A stretch of DNA of 64,000 bases from a virus. A model generated the notes under the pieces. It had not been told where the DNA came from. It was given only the letters and a program-made list of their open reading frames with translations, and made no database searches. The DNA lies in IMG/VR virus record IMGVR_UViG_3300025646_005060, positions 1-64,000 of that record, one strand, 5' to 3'. Below are positions 24,818 to 33,474 of this stretch, one piece after another (positions within the stretch are counted from its first letter, which is position 1; each line of letters starts with the position of its first letter). The position numbers were made by a program, and so were the translations under genes.

Positions 24818-24825
24818 TATTTATT
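24818..24825 (-). promoter_or_regulatory. Late-type box (AATAAATA) upstream of gp23
   Basis: The minus strand reads AATAAATA (seven of eight), followed by AAAAGG and the AGGAGAG ribosome-binding site. The predicted +1 near 24812 leaves a 20-base leader to the gp23 ATG at 24792. Confidence 0.5.
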
Positions 24826-24837
24826 AAATTTAATATT

Positions 24838-25911
24838 TCAGATGAAATTGTCCTTGACAATGTTTGGATTAATTAATGATGCCAATTTTTGATTTTGCTC
24901 TGGAACTGCTTTCTGAATCATTGGTTTATTCTTCTGAAGAAGCGAAAGAGTATTGACTACAGATTCCATCATTGGATCCGTAGAGTCTGAAGTTCCGACA
25001 AACGATCCATCGGTATCTTCGGTGAGCATTGCCTGTCTTGAAGCACCTCTAGATTGAGTCTTGCCATTTCCAAAGTATGATTCGCGAAGAAGTGCTACTT
25101 TTTCCGAATATTGCTCTGGACTTTCAAACTCAATGCCTTCTGCTAGTTTAGCAAGTTTCTCGACTTGAGTGTCAGCAAGACCTTGTGCTTGTTGCATGAA
25201 TGCTTCTGCACAGAGGTGAGCATTTACTTCATTCTTAAGTGCAACATTCTGACGAATAAGATCATTTACACTCTCTTGAAGTTCTTCGTTGGCATCATAA
25301 AGATCATCAAGAACATCATACTTTTCATGTGGGACATCAATGAATGAAGATTCAAATAGATCCTTGAGTCCGTGAATGAAGTTTTCTGCGATTTCAGTGC
25401 GAAGACCTCTCTCGACGGCAACCTTATTCTCTGTCATCCACTCAGAAATTACATAATTAAGGTAGTTATCAACTTGCTCAATAAGTGCTTCTGAAGTTCC
25501 AGCAGTTGATTCAAGAACTACTTCCTTTGCTGCCTGTTGTGATTCTAGAACTACTTCCTTTGCTGCTTGTTGCTGTTCTTCAATTATTTCTTTTGCTGCT
25601 TCAAGAATATGAGACTCAAGGAAAGTTACTCTTTCGTTGATTGCTGCTTCAAAGATGGTCTTTGCCTTTTCTTTGAAATCTTCGCTGAGATCTTCTCCAT
25701 CAAAAAGTGCCTCTAAGTAATCAACTCCTTCTTCTTGGACTTGTTGATTTTTCTTTGCCTTCTTGAGAAGTTGCGCTGGTGATAATGTTTGCATATTTCC
25801 CATAGCAACATTTGGATCAGCAAGAGGAGGATTGATTACAGCACCACGACCTGTTCCGTCGTCGTAAAGTGCTGGTGACGAATATTCTGCATATGGGTTA
25901 TTATCTGGCAT
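24838..25911 (-). CDS. 22: Prohead scaffold protein (gp22)
   Basis: This 357-residue, highly helical and acidic protein sits between the prohead protease and gp23. It contains YLEALFDGEDLSEDFKEKAK then TIFEAAINERVTFLE, a typical gp22 core, and a long predicted coiled coil from ~60 to ~270. Two exact copies of an 11-residue repeat (QQAAKEVVLES) occur near residues 115-136. gp22 forms the prohead core and is cut to small peptides by gp21 during maturation; T4 gp22 has 269 residues, so this form is longer. GGAG ribosome-binding site and a late box lie upstream. Confidence 0.9.
   Translation of the reverse strand: MPDNNPYAEYSSPALYDDGTGRGAVINPPLADPNVAMGNMQTLSPAQLLKKAKKNQQVQEEGVDYLEALFDGEDLSEDFKEKAKTIFEAAINERVTFLESHILEAAKEIIEEQQQAAKEVVLESQQAAKEVVLESTAGTSEALIEQVDNYLNYVISEWMTENKVAVERGLRTEIAENFIHGLKDLFESSFIDVPHEKYDVLDDLYDANEELQESVNDLIRQNVALKNEVNAHLCAEAFMQQAQGLADTQVEKLAKLAEGIEFESPEQYSEKVALLRESYFGNGKTQSRGASRQAMLTEDTDGSFVGTSDSTDPMMESVVNTLSLLQKNKPMIQKAVPEQNQKLASLINPNIVKDNFI
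25511..25576 (-). repeat. 33-bp tandem duplication inside gp22
   Basis: Two nearly identical 33-bp units (25511-25543 and 25544-25576) encode an 11-residue (hendecad) repeat with core AKEVVLES. An 11-residue period keeps coiled-coil register, so the duplication would lengthen the scaffold helix without breaking it. Confidence 0.85.
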
Positions 25912-25950
25912 TATTTTTCTCCATTTAATGTTCTAAAAACTATTTAGAAT

Positions 25951-25958
25951 TATTTATA
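25951..25958 (-). promoter_or_regulatory. Late promoter box upstream of gp22
   Basis: The minus strand reads TATAAATA in the 54-base gap before gp22. Predicted +1 near 25945 gives a leader of about 34 bases containing the GGAG ribosome-binding site. Confidence 0.75.
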
Positions 25959-25965
25959 ATTTCAC

Positions 25966-26724
25966 TTAAATTCTTGGTCTAAGTAGTCCTATTCTGAGTC
26001 TATTCAAAAATGAATCTGGATCTCCACCCCGTGCTCTTATAACGTTTCTTCCTGCTGCTCGGTGTCTTACGACATCGTCTTGCCTGTTTCTGCGAAGAGC
26101 ATCTGCTGTGGTTTTTGCATCTTTTTCTGTATCTTGTGCCGCTTTATACAATCCACCAAGTCCAATTTTTCGTAATCGTATTGGACTACCACTAGCGGTC
26201 CAGTTTGGATTTCTTCCTGCTAGTTGTTCACGATTTCTAGCATCTTGTGTCTTTAATGTAAAAACACTTCTTGCGTAATTTGGATCCTTTGCTCTTTCAG
26301 ATCTAGTCCTATCATGAAGAGATTTTCCAAGTCTGTATGTTTCCGAATCTGATTGGAATTTTGCCACATCCGCACTGCTAGCACCAGGTCCAGGATGTTT
26401 TGGGGCCTGACCTCCGAGACGAGCAAAATCATCTCTGACATTTTGCAATTTTCCAGGATCCATTCCTAATTTTTCGGCAGTTTTGTTAAGTTCCCATCTA
26501 CCACTAACATGTTGTTGATAAGCAGTTTTTCTCTCAAGAGCTTTCTGGGAAAGGTTTGCTGCTCCTTGAACTACTCTATTACCAATTTCTTGTGCGAATC
26601 TGGCAATTCTACCACCAGTTCCTAATTGTTGCTCACTAATCATCTGAGCAATAAATGGAATATTGCTTCTGATGAGAGAAGCAACTTCCGAATTATTTTG
26701 AACTGATTCTTTTAGAATATTCAT
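25966..26724 (-). CDS. Unidentified basic protein of the prohead cluster
   Basis: This 252-residue protein sits between protease gp21 (ATGA overlap) and scaffold gp22. It is rich in Arg, Gly and Ala and looks largely helical: GRIARFAQEIGNRVVQGAAN, SQKALERKTAYQQHVSGRWE, then a low-complexity APKHPGPGASSADVAK stretch and a very basic C-terminal third (RRNRQDDVVRHRAAGRNVIR). The N-terminal IAQMISEQ contains an (L/I)xE element near residue 32 like those cut by T4 prohead protease. A DNA-binding internal head protein packaged with the core is a reasonable guess. No family match is recognised. Confidence 0.6.
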   Translation of the reverse strand: MNILKESVQNNSEVASLIRSNIPFIAQMISEQQLGTGGRIARFAQEIGNRVVQGAANLSQKALERKTAYQQHVSGRWELNKTAEKLGMDPGKLQNVRDDFARLGGQAPKHPGPGASSADVAKFQSDSETYRLGKSLHDRTRSERAKDPNYARSVFTLKTQDARNREQLAGRNPNWTASGSPIRLRKIGLGGLYKAAQDTEKDAKTTADALRRNRQDDVVRHRAAGRNVIRARGGDPDSFLNRLRIGLLRPRI

Positions 26725-27365
26725 AGTCTTCCCAAGAAGTCTTTAAATAACTTTAGAGCATTTTCTTCTAGTTTTCTTTTTGGAGTTCTTTTTAATTGTT
26801 TTTCATATGTTGCAATTTGCTTTTCAACTAGAAGTCCATTCTCCCATATCCATTCCTTACCCTCAAGAATGCCATTGACAAATGCGTTTGGTGCTGAAGG
26901 ATCTGCGACTATATCAATTGCTGCAAGAGTAAAGTCTTCTTGTACAATATTTACTCCACCTTGAGCTTTCAGTGATCCCATGCCTCTGGAAGAAACTCCA
27001 AGTTGTGCTCCTTCGTCAATGAGAGATTTTACAATCTTACCCATTGGAGTATCAAGAACCTTTGCCTTTCCTATGATCTGATTGCCACTCTCATTTAGAT
27101 TTACAACCATATGACAAACGCGATCAAGATTAACAGTAGGACCAGATGGATGGTTTAATTCGCCAAGTGCTCTATTTTTATTGACATATTCTTTGATATA
27201 TCTTTGACATTCTTTTTTAAGAATGCTTTCATTATACATTCTCTTATTACGATTGACAACACCAGCTTCCATCATGACACCAGTGATGAAGTAATTCTTA
27301 CCACCAGCTTCATTAGATTCAACGATGGTTTTAACGTCTTCAATTGTTTCTGTGATTAGTTTCAT
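26721..27365 (-). CDS. 21: Prohead core protease (gp21)
   Basis: This 214-residue protein has nearly the length of T4 gp21 (212). The assemblin-like serine protease dyad is visible: H72 in LGELNHPSG and Ser125/126 in GVSSRGMG. FITGVMMEAGVVNRNKRMY near the N-terminus and FTLAAIDIVADPSAPNAFV after the active site complete the fold. It matures the head by cutting scaffold and capsid proteins. It has an AGGAAC ribosome-binding site. Confidence 0.95.
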   Translation of the reverse strand: MKLITETIEDVKTIVESNEAGGKNYFITGVMMEAGVVNRNKRMYNESILKKECQRYIKEYVNKNRALGELNHPSGPTVNLDRVCHMVVNLNESGNQIIGKAKVLDTPMGKIVKSLIDEGAQLGVSSRGMGSLKAQGGVNIVQEDFTLAAIDIVADPSAPNAFVNGILEGKEWIWENGLLVEKQIATYEKQLKRTPKRKLEENALKLFKDFLGRL

Positions 27366-27381
27366 GATGGTTCCTAAATTA

Positions 27382-27795
27382 TTATTCGTCTTCTGACGTA
27401 TCTTCTAGAATAGAAAGATATTCTTGGGCAATTTCTTGAATTTCTTCTTCGGTTAATTCTTCGCCAGTTTCTTCTTGAATCTCTTGAACAATCTGAACAA
27501 TTTCGTTTTGGAATTCTTCAAGAAGCATGTCATCTGTGATTTCTATGTCTTCTTTTACTTCCTTTGCTGCCTTTTTCATTGGTTCTTTTTTATTACCATC
27601 TTTATCCAAATCTAGAAAATCTGGTTTAGAACCTTTCTTGGATTTGCCTTCGTTAAAAAGAGAAGGACCATAATCTGCTAATTTGTCTTCAAGAGCATTT
27701 CCCAATTTGGAAAAAAGCGATTCGTTAATAAGTTTCTTGGCAGAAACGATGTCTTCTTGTATAAGTGCGTTTAAAATTTCTCTACTATTTGACAT
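27382..27795 (-). CDS. Prohead core protein (gp68/gp67-like)
   Basis: This 137-residue acidic protein lies between the portal and protease genes, the place of T4 genes 67 and 68. The N-terminus SREILNALIQEDIVSAKKLI then NESLFSKLG is typical of prohead core proteins in T4-like phages. A basic middle (GKSKKGSKPDFLDLDKDGNK) leads to a glutamate-rich helix (EIQEETGEELTEEEIQEIAQ). It is likely an internal scaffold component removed by gp21. The number 67 versus 68 cannot be fixed by sequence here. Confidence 0.7.
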   Translation of the reverse strand: MSNSREILNALIQEDIVSAKKLINESLFSKLGNALEDKLADYGPSLFNEGKSKKGSKPDFLDLDKDGNKKEPMKKAAKEVKEDIEITDDMLLEEFQNEIVQIVQEIQEETGEELTEEEIQEIAQEYLSILEDTSEDE

Positions 27796-27823
27796 TTTTA
27801 TCTCCTAAACTTATATATAAGAT

Positions 27824-29398
27824 TTATTGAGGTGGTTGTCCTTGTTCGTCTACCAGACCCAATTGCTGCATTTCTATTTGCTGCTGTATTTGTTTCTGAC
27901 GATCCACTTCCATTTCTTCATCCATACGAGCAATTTCTTCTTCAGACTGCTTAAGAATATTCTTTCTCACATACTTGGCAGAGAAGAACATTCCAGTATA
28001 TTGACCAATCGTGTTAAGCATGTTGATTCGTTCGGCAAGAATCTCGTTCTCTTTTAGATCGTTGAAATATGAATCTTTGCTATAGACAATCTTCATGTCC
28101 TGATAATGATCTTTCCAGTCATCAGGAGTCAAGATTCCTTTTAGAATTGACTGCTTCTTGAGCATGTCCAGGAACATAAAAGAGAACTTATTCTGAAGTC
28201 TTTCAATGAACTTGTAGAACTTCACTTCGTCTCTGGTTATTTCACTGCTTCTGCCTAGATTGAATCCAGTCTGAACTTCCATTCGTGTAAGTGGAACATT
28301 AAGTGCTCTGTATACCTTACGGAGTAAATATTCAACGTCTTCCATTTCGCTGAGTCCTTGACCACCTGGAAGTGTTTGAATCTCAGTTCCTCTTCCACCC
28401 TCTCTACGAGGCAACCAGTAATCTTCAAGCATGGAGAAATGGTTTCTCTGGTCTTTAATTTCTCCACTTGATGAATCGTATGTGAGTTTATTACGATAAC
28501 GATTCATGAGTGACTTCATGTATTCTTCTGCTTTGTTCTTTGGAAGATTTCCAACGTCAACGTAGAATACTCTTCGTTCTGGAGCACGGGCAATGCGGTA
28601 TACGACCATTGCGTCTTCTGTCTGACGCAACATGTTGAGTGGACGAATTGCCTTGTGTAAATGTCCTACGACTCTCTTTGTGGTCTGATCAAGATATCCA
28701 GAGTGACAATATGTGATTGAGTCTGGAGCAATCTTAACACCAGCAGAACTTGTGGTTGGTATGTTGCTTGCCTCAAAATCTGTAAAGACAAAGTATTCAT
28801 CTACTTTACTGACAATAGGAATTGCTGTATTGTTTACACGCTTGACTTGCTTTTGAACCTTACGAATCTTACGAATCTTAATTGGATCAATTGCCCGAAT
28901 TTCTTGTATTCCTTTTTCTGGATGATCAGTATCAATAATTAACTGGTAGTAGACTCTTCCATCTACATACCAGCGCCTAAAGATATCGTATCCTCTGCTA
29001 GAAAAGTCTAGCAATTTAAGAATATTGTTGAATTCGATTTGAAGTTTTGCCTTAACATTGTCTGAAAGATCAACATTATCAAGATTTAGTTTGACAGCAG
29101 AATTCTGATTGTCAAAGCATATTGCCTGAGTAACAATATCTTCAATTGCCATGTCAACCTCTGGATAGAGAGACATGCTACGATATTGCTTGATAAGAGA
29201 ATTTTCATCAAGAAACGATCCACCAAAGTCATAAACGGAGGACATAAATCCTCCTGATTCTATGACTTGAGTTCCATCATAATTTTCTGGAGCGACAAAG
29301 GAAGCATTGGAGGAACTGTCTCCAGTTAATCCTCCAATGAATTCCTTATCGTCCTTTGCTTTCCCAAAGGAAAACCCAAAATAATCAGTCCACGACAT
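27824..29398 (-). CDS. 20: Portal vertex protein (gp20)
   Basis: This 524-residue protein has exactly the length of T4 gp20. Segments typical of the family: YRSMSLYPEVDMAIEDIVTQ, GRVYYQLIIDTDHPEKGIQE then IRAIDPIKIRKIRKV, RIARAPERRVFYVDVGNLPK and YLLRKVYRALNVPLTRM. It forms the dodecameric ring through which gp17 packages DNA and to which the neck attaches. The C-terminus is Gln-rich (RQKQIQQQIEMQQLG). The AAGGAAC ribosome-binding site supports the start. Confidence 0.97.
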   Translation of the reverse strand: MSWTDYFGFSFGKAKDDKEFIGGLTGDSSSNASFVAPENYDGTQVIESGGFMSSVYDFGGSFLDENSLIKQYRSMSLYPEVDMAIEDIVTQAICFDNQNSAVKLNLDNVDLSDNVKAKLQIEFNNILKLLDFSSRGYDIFRRWYVDGRVYYQLIIDTDHPEKGIQEIRAIDPIKIRKIRKVQKQVKRVNNTAIPIVSKVDEYFVFTDFEASNIPTTSSAGVKIAPDSITYCHSGYLDQTTKRVVGHLHKAIRPLNMLRQTEDAMVVYRIARAPERRVFYVDVGNLPKNKAEEYMKSLMNRYRNKLTYDSSSGEIKDQRNHFSMLEDYWLPRREGGRGTEIQTLPGGQGLSEMEDVEYLLRKVYRALNVPLTRMEVQTGFNLGRSSEITRDEVKFYKFIERLQNKFSFMFLDMLKKQSILKGILTPDDWKDHYQDMKIVYSKDSYFNDLKENEILAERINMLNTIGQYTGMFFSAKYVRKNILKQSEEEIARMDEEMEVDRQKQIQQQIEMQQLGLVDEQGQPPQ

Positions 29399-29411
29399 TT
29401 ATGTTCCTTAC

Positions 29412-29972
29412 TTAGTCTATAAATTCCCAGTAATCGTATGCCATTGTTACTGTAAATTCTGAAAACGAGTCTGACAAATCATAGTTAAGGGTGACTGATC
29501 CAACATCTGTTGGGAAGCAATTCTTAAGTCTGACTGATTTATTGAAATATGCAGCATCTTGAGATTCGTTAGCTGGTGCGCTGACACTAGTGCCAGGTAC
29601 AATATCCGACCATCTGACTATCCAATCTTCTGTTAAATTATAATCAATTGTATGATCATTTCTTCCATCCATTTCTTCCATCCAACGTTCAAATGCATCT
29701 CTTAAATCATCAGCAGGAACATTGGATTCATAGCAATTGATCGCCCAGTCAGCATACATTCTTTCGCCAGAAAACTTGACAACACGACCCATCCATGCGA
29801 CTGGAATCGTTCCGATTGTGGATCCTGGAAGATCTGCTGCCTTAATGTAGATCCAACTCTTTGAATTATCTGGTGCTGGACTGATTGTGTTAGGAAATGC
29901 AGCTTCAACTAAAAATCTGTTTGGTCGTACACCTTTAAAACCATTTCTAAAATTATTTAAGGTATTACCCAT
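29412..29972 (-). CDS. 19: Tail tube protein (gp19)
   Basis: This 186-residue protein matches the T4 gp19 family (163): RPNRFLVEAAFPN, AADLPGSTIGTIPVAWMGRV then VKFSGERMYADWAINCYES, FERWMEEMDGRNDHTIDYNL, and the C-terminal FTVTMAYDYWEF. It polymerises into the inner tail tube. It lies between sheath and portal genes as expected, with an AGGAG ribosome-binding site. Confidence 0.95.
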   Translation of the reverse strand: MGNTLNNFRNGFKGVRPNRFLVEAAFPNTISPAPDNSKSWIYIKAADLPGSTIGTIPVAWMGRVVKFSGERMYADWAINCYESNVPADDLRDAFERWMEEMDGRNDHTIDYNLTEDWIVRWSDIVPGTSVSAPANESQDAAYFNKSVRLKNCFPTDVGSVTLNYDLSDSFSEFTVTMAYDYWEFID

Positions 29973-29997
29973 TTATTTATTCTCCTATTCTTATGTA

Positions 29998-31230
29998 TCA
30001 GATGGTATCTGATAGATCCTTATTCGTAAGTGTAATCTTGACATAATTAATAGAAGTGATTGGTTTGACTAGAATATCTGCTACGAAGTAATTTGCCTCA
30101 ACAATTTCTGGTGTGTTATTGGTTGAATCGCAAATTACTCTGTATTCGGTAATTCCTCTTTGACCAACGATACGATCAAGGAATCCTTCAGCAGCAATCT
30201 TAAATCTTGAACGAGTTACAGAATCGTTTTGTTCAAAGAGAATTGAACGAGCAACTGGTGCGAGTGCCTTCTTGATGTAGTGGAACAGTCTGACAACGTT
30301 GATTCTTGAAAGAGTACTCGTTGGAGAACCACTGGTCTTGTCTCCGAAAAGAATGGTTCCATCTCCACGGAAAGTTACTACTGGATTGATTCCGTCATCG
30401 TAAAGAATGTCTTGTTCTGTTTCATTAAGATTGTCGTTGAGTCTGACTGCGTTGAGAATTCTTCCTCTTCTTGGTCCTGCTGGTGAGAACCATGGATATG
30501 CTTCACGGTCAGTTCTGGCAATGCAACCAGCAACGTCTGCTGCGAGAGGAGTCGTAATATAGGTTGAACCAGTGAGATCAAGATGAACTTTTTCTCCATA
30601 CACTGCGGCAATGTTTTCATCTGCTGAAGCTGCTAGGTTGTATCCAATTAAATTAGCAACATTTGCTTCTGAAATTGCTTCTGTTGTAGAACCAACATTA
30701 AGAATACCAAACACAGGTTCTGATCCTGCTGCGCGATCTGTTACGATACTTGTGACTGCCGACGCATAGTTAGAACCAGAAACTCCTGCTGTTCCTCCTT
30801 GGAATACTACATCGTATCCAAGTAAACTGAAGGTATCAGTGACTGATGACGATCCCCATCCAACGTAGCAAGGTGCTCCGTATTGAAGGAAGTTGTTGAT
30901 TGGCCACCACTCGTCGGCAAATTCTGCCGAAATGCCAGCGCCACTATATGTGCCATTGACATATGATGCAGCACATGCGCCGACGTTAATTGCTGCCGCT
31001 GCTGCTGCTCCTCCTGCGTTGTTAATGACTGCGTTGGTGAGTCTTGCGTACCAGTCTGATTGATTTGGTACGAAGATATACCCCTGATCTCTTTCAGCAG
31101 TGGATCCTGCCAGGACTTTCAAAGCAATTGTTGGATTATAACAACCACCAATTGTGGTTGATTCTGCTTCGCCTACTGGAACCACTAAAGATTCGTCTAC
31201 GACGGTAAATGTTACATTTGGTCTTGCCAT
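29998..31230 (-). CDS. 18: Contractile tail sheath protein (gp18), short form
   Basis: This 410-residue protein occupies the gp18 place before the tube gene. The C-terminal part is clearly sheath-like: LFGDKTSG region, RINVVRLFHYIKKALAPVAR and SRFKIAAEGFLDRIVGQRGI followed by TEYRVICDSTNNTP and VADILVKPITSINYVKITL. T4 gp18 has 659 residues, so about 250 residues, probably the surface-exposed protruding domains, are missing. The N-terminus MARPNVTFTVVDES and the alanine/glycine-rich middle form the core. It has an AAGGAGAG ribosome-binding site. Confidence 0.92.
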   Translation of the reverse strand: MARPNVTFTVVDESLVVPVGEAESTTIGGCYNPTIALKVLAGSTAERDQGYIFVPNQSDWYARLTNAVINNAGGAAAAAAINVGACAASYVNGTYSGAGISAEFADEWWPINNFLQYGAPCYVGWGSSSVTDTFSLLGYDVVFQGGTAGVSGSNYASAVTSIVTDRAAGSEPVFGILNVGSTTEAISEANVANLIGYNLAASADENIAAVYGEKVHLDLTGSTYITTPLAADVAGCIARTDREAYPWFSPAGPRRGRILNAVRLNDNLNETEQDILYDDGINPVVTFRGDGTILFGDKTSGSPTSTLSRINVVRLFHYIKKALAPVARSILFEQNDSVTRSRFKIAAEGFLDRIVGQRGITEYRVICDSTNNTPEIVEANYFVADILVKPITSINYVKITLTNKDLSDTI

Positions 31231-31279
31231 TTATCTCTCCTTGGTATGAATGCTATGTATATGTATTTTTTTCGATATT

Positions 31280-33025
31280 TTAGAAAAGACCATCATTCCT
31301 CATACGAGAAATCCATAGAGGGTTTCTTATATCTTTTTTTTCTTTTATTAACCATTTTTCATCAGAACCTTCTGACCATTCGTCCTGCTCTTGTTCTATA
31401 TCTTCAGAAAACCCATCCGAAAAGTATCCAAATGGTAACATATCGTCTTCAATTTTCTCAATCTCGTTTTGATACATTGCCAGACGAACATCCATATCGG
31501 TGAGATTTTTAAAGTATTGCTGTCTTGTTGCCCACGCAAACAATACAAGACACATAACCAGATCGTCGTTGTGTCCGTCCTCTGCTTCAAAACTTTGCTT
31601 CTTTGATATAAAGGTCGTGAATTCAGAAATGGTATCCGCATCCTCTACGATGAGTTTGTCCTCTTCAATCAGGTTTTTTAGAACCTGACATCCAATCTTC
31701 TTAGTCATGACCGATGTCTTGACACCCATCTGTACTTTCTTTACAGGTCCAAACCCTTCGGTAATGATCTGACCCTTGCGACCCATCATCGCGGTCTTGA
31801 CAATATTTTCATATTCAAGATCGGTATGAAGAATATTGGCAACTTCCATTCCTATGCTATTGACTTCAATCAACACATATGCGTTATTATATTTTTTGGC
31901 AACCGTCCTCAATACGGAAGCAAAGAGAAGAGGAGATACCGTATTATTTCTATATGTCGCAACGACTCTATATGGAAACTGAGTAACGTCAATCACAGAC
32001 ATTGCGGTGTAGTCCTTGCCCTGCCCTTCCGCAACGTCAGCAGTTATGAAGTAAATATGATCCTGAGACTTTTCCTCTTCATCATTTTTTCTCTTGGGTT
32101 CTTCATAAACGTTCATTCCGTCCTTTGACCGAATCATTGGTTTTGAATATACCAGAGTGTGCAGTTTCTCTGCCGATATGAGAGTATTGGAACTGCCCAA
32201 GAAGTCACACTCCATCTCCTGAGCAAACTGCTTCTCAGAAGTCTTGGAGATCATATCATTCTTCCACTTCTCGTCTCTTAAAGGACCACCTGGATATTGC
32301 GGAACCTGACTCCAATGGACCTCGAATGCCTTGTATCCGTTTTGGTTGTTGATTGCTCCCTTCCAGTAATAGTAAAACATATTCAACCCGTTTGGAGTTG
32401 AAATGATAAACATCTTGGTAGATTGACCCGAGGTAATGGTTGGATATACAGAGGTGAAGAACTCTTCGGCAATCTGTGTTGGAATGTGAGCAAACTCGTC
32501 AAGAAGAATACAGTTGAAGGAGAATCCACGAATCGCAGAAGATGATGTTGCTGCTGCCAAAACGCGGGATCCATTCTCTAGTATGATTGATCCCTTATTC
32601 CATTCAATTATTCCTTGTTGTAACCATTTTGGCAGATATTCATATGCCATCTTCAATCTTCCTAGAATTTCAATTGCGGTAGATTGTTTGTTTGCCAAAA
32701 TACCAACGTTCATATTTTGATTGAAAAGAACATAGTGAAGTAGATAAGCACCTACGGTTGTAGTCTTTCCTACCTGACGTGGAAGTTTACCAATAACGAA
32801 GCGATTATCATGTAGTATCTCTATGAGTTCCTTCTGAAAGTCATACATCTCAAAAGGAACAAGACCTTTATCTACAGCAACGATGCGTACATACTTTTCA
32901 ACAAAGTAGACAGGATCATTGGCACACTTAATATACTCCTGTACTTGTTCGGGAGTAAATTGTTGCTGTATGCCTACTGGTTTTAAATTGGGATTACCAA
33001 GATATCCATCTTTTTTTGCTGTCAC
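31280..33025 (-). CDS. 17: Large terminase subunit (gp17)
   Basis: The 581-residue protein starts with GTG at 33025 overlapping the gp16 stop (GTGA). ATPase motifs: Walker A LPRQVGKTTT (K87), Walker B CILLDEFAHIP (E177) and the C-motif IISTPNGLN. The nuclease half begins with FITADVAEGQGKDYTAMSVI, where D330 and D338 fit the RNase H-like metal site, and ends near EDGHNDDLVMCLVLFAWA. gp17 is the motor that cuts concatemers and pumps DNA into the prohead. T4 gp17 has 610 residues. Confidence 0.97.
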   Translation of the reverse strand: MTAKKDGYLGNPNLKPVGIQQQFTPEQVQEYIKCANDPVYFVEKYVRIVAVDKGLVPFEMYDFQKELIEILHDNRFVIGKLPRQVGKTTTVGAYLLHYVLFNQNMNVGILANKQSTAIEILGRLKMAYEYLPKWLQQGIIEWNKGSIILENGSRVLAAATSSSAIRGFSFNCILLDEFAHIPTQIAEEFFTSVYPTITSGQSTKMFIISTPNGLNMFYYYWKGAINNQNGYKAFEVHWSQVPQYPGGPLRDEKWKNDMISKTSEKQFAQEMECDFLGSSNTLISAEKLHTLVYSKPMIRSKDGMNVYEEPKRKNDEEEKSQDHIYFITADVAEGQGKDYTAMSVIDVTQFPYRVVATYRNNTVSPLLFASVLRTVAKKYNNAYVLIEVNSIGMEVANILHTDLEYENIVKTAMMGRKGQIITEGFGPVKKVQMGVKTSVMTKKIGCQVLKNLIEEDKLIVEDADTISEFTTFISKKQSFEAEDGHNDDLVMCLVLFAWATRQQYFKNLTDMDVRLAMYQNEIEKIEDDMLPFGYFSDGFSEDIEQEQDEWSEGSDEKWLIKEKKDIRNPLWISRMRNDGLF

Positions 33026-33474
33026 TCTGAATCCTCATGGTCTATAACTTTAGTTTGACTTCTTGACTGATTGATAATATTTTGTAGATCTTTTGTAGAT
33101 CCGACAAAAATAGAATTATTTGTGGTCTTCTGGACGACCTTATTAGTTCCTAGTGCGTCAGCAGTAGTCTTGTGCATATTCATCAGATCCGTATTAAGTT
33201 CACTCACGGTCTTGATGAGTATGGATGCAACTTCGTAAGCACGGGGAGAGTCTCCTGCTTCGGCAACACGCATGATCCCATCAAGTGCTTCAAATCCACT
33301 TGATATCAGATCTTTCATATTCTTACGAGCAGAATCAAAGTCCTGACGAACTTGATCTCTTCTCTTGATCTTTACTTTCTTGACAGTATCTTCTGCTTTG
33401 ACAATTTCAATTGGTTCTTTTTTTGAAACTTCAATATCAAGAATTTCGGAAAGTTTTTCATCGGAATTTTTCAT
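33022..33474 (-). CDS. 16: Small terminase subunit (gp16)
   Basis: The ATG at 33474 (MKNSDEKLSEIL) overlaps the gp15 stop (ATGA) and is preferred to an upstream TTG in frame. The 150-residue protein has DQVRQDFDSARKNMKDLIS and VAEAGDSPRAYEVASILIKT, the conserved core of marine T4-like gp16. It binds packaging sites and stimulates gp17. The N-terminus is charged and probably flexible. Confidence 0.9.
   Translation of the reverse strand: MKNSDEKLSEILDIEVSKKEPIEIVKAEDTVKKVKIKRRDQVRQDFDSARKNMKDLISSGFEALDGIMRVAEAGDSPRAYEVASILIKTVSELNTDLMNMHKTTADALGTNKVVQKTTNNSIFVGSTKDLQNIINQSRSQTKVIDHEDSE

Noticed and set aside
31231-31279. Terminator between gp17 and gp18
   Set aside because: The gap has an A-rich run and a ribosome-binding site but no stem that could act as a rho-independent terminator.
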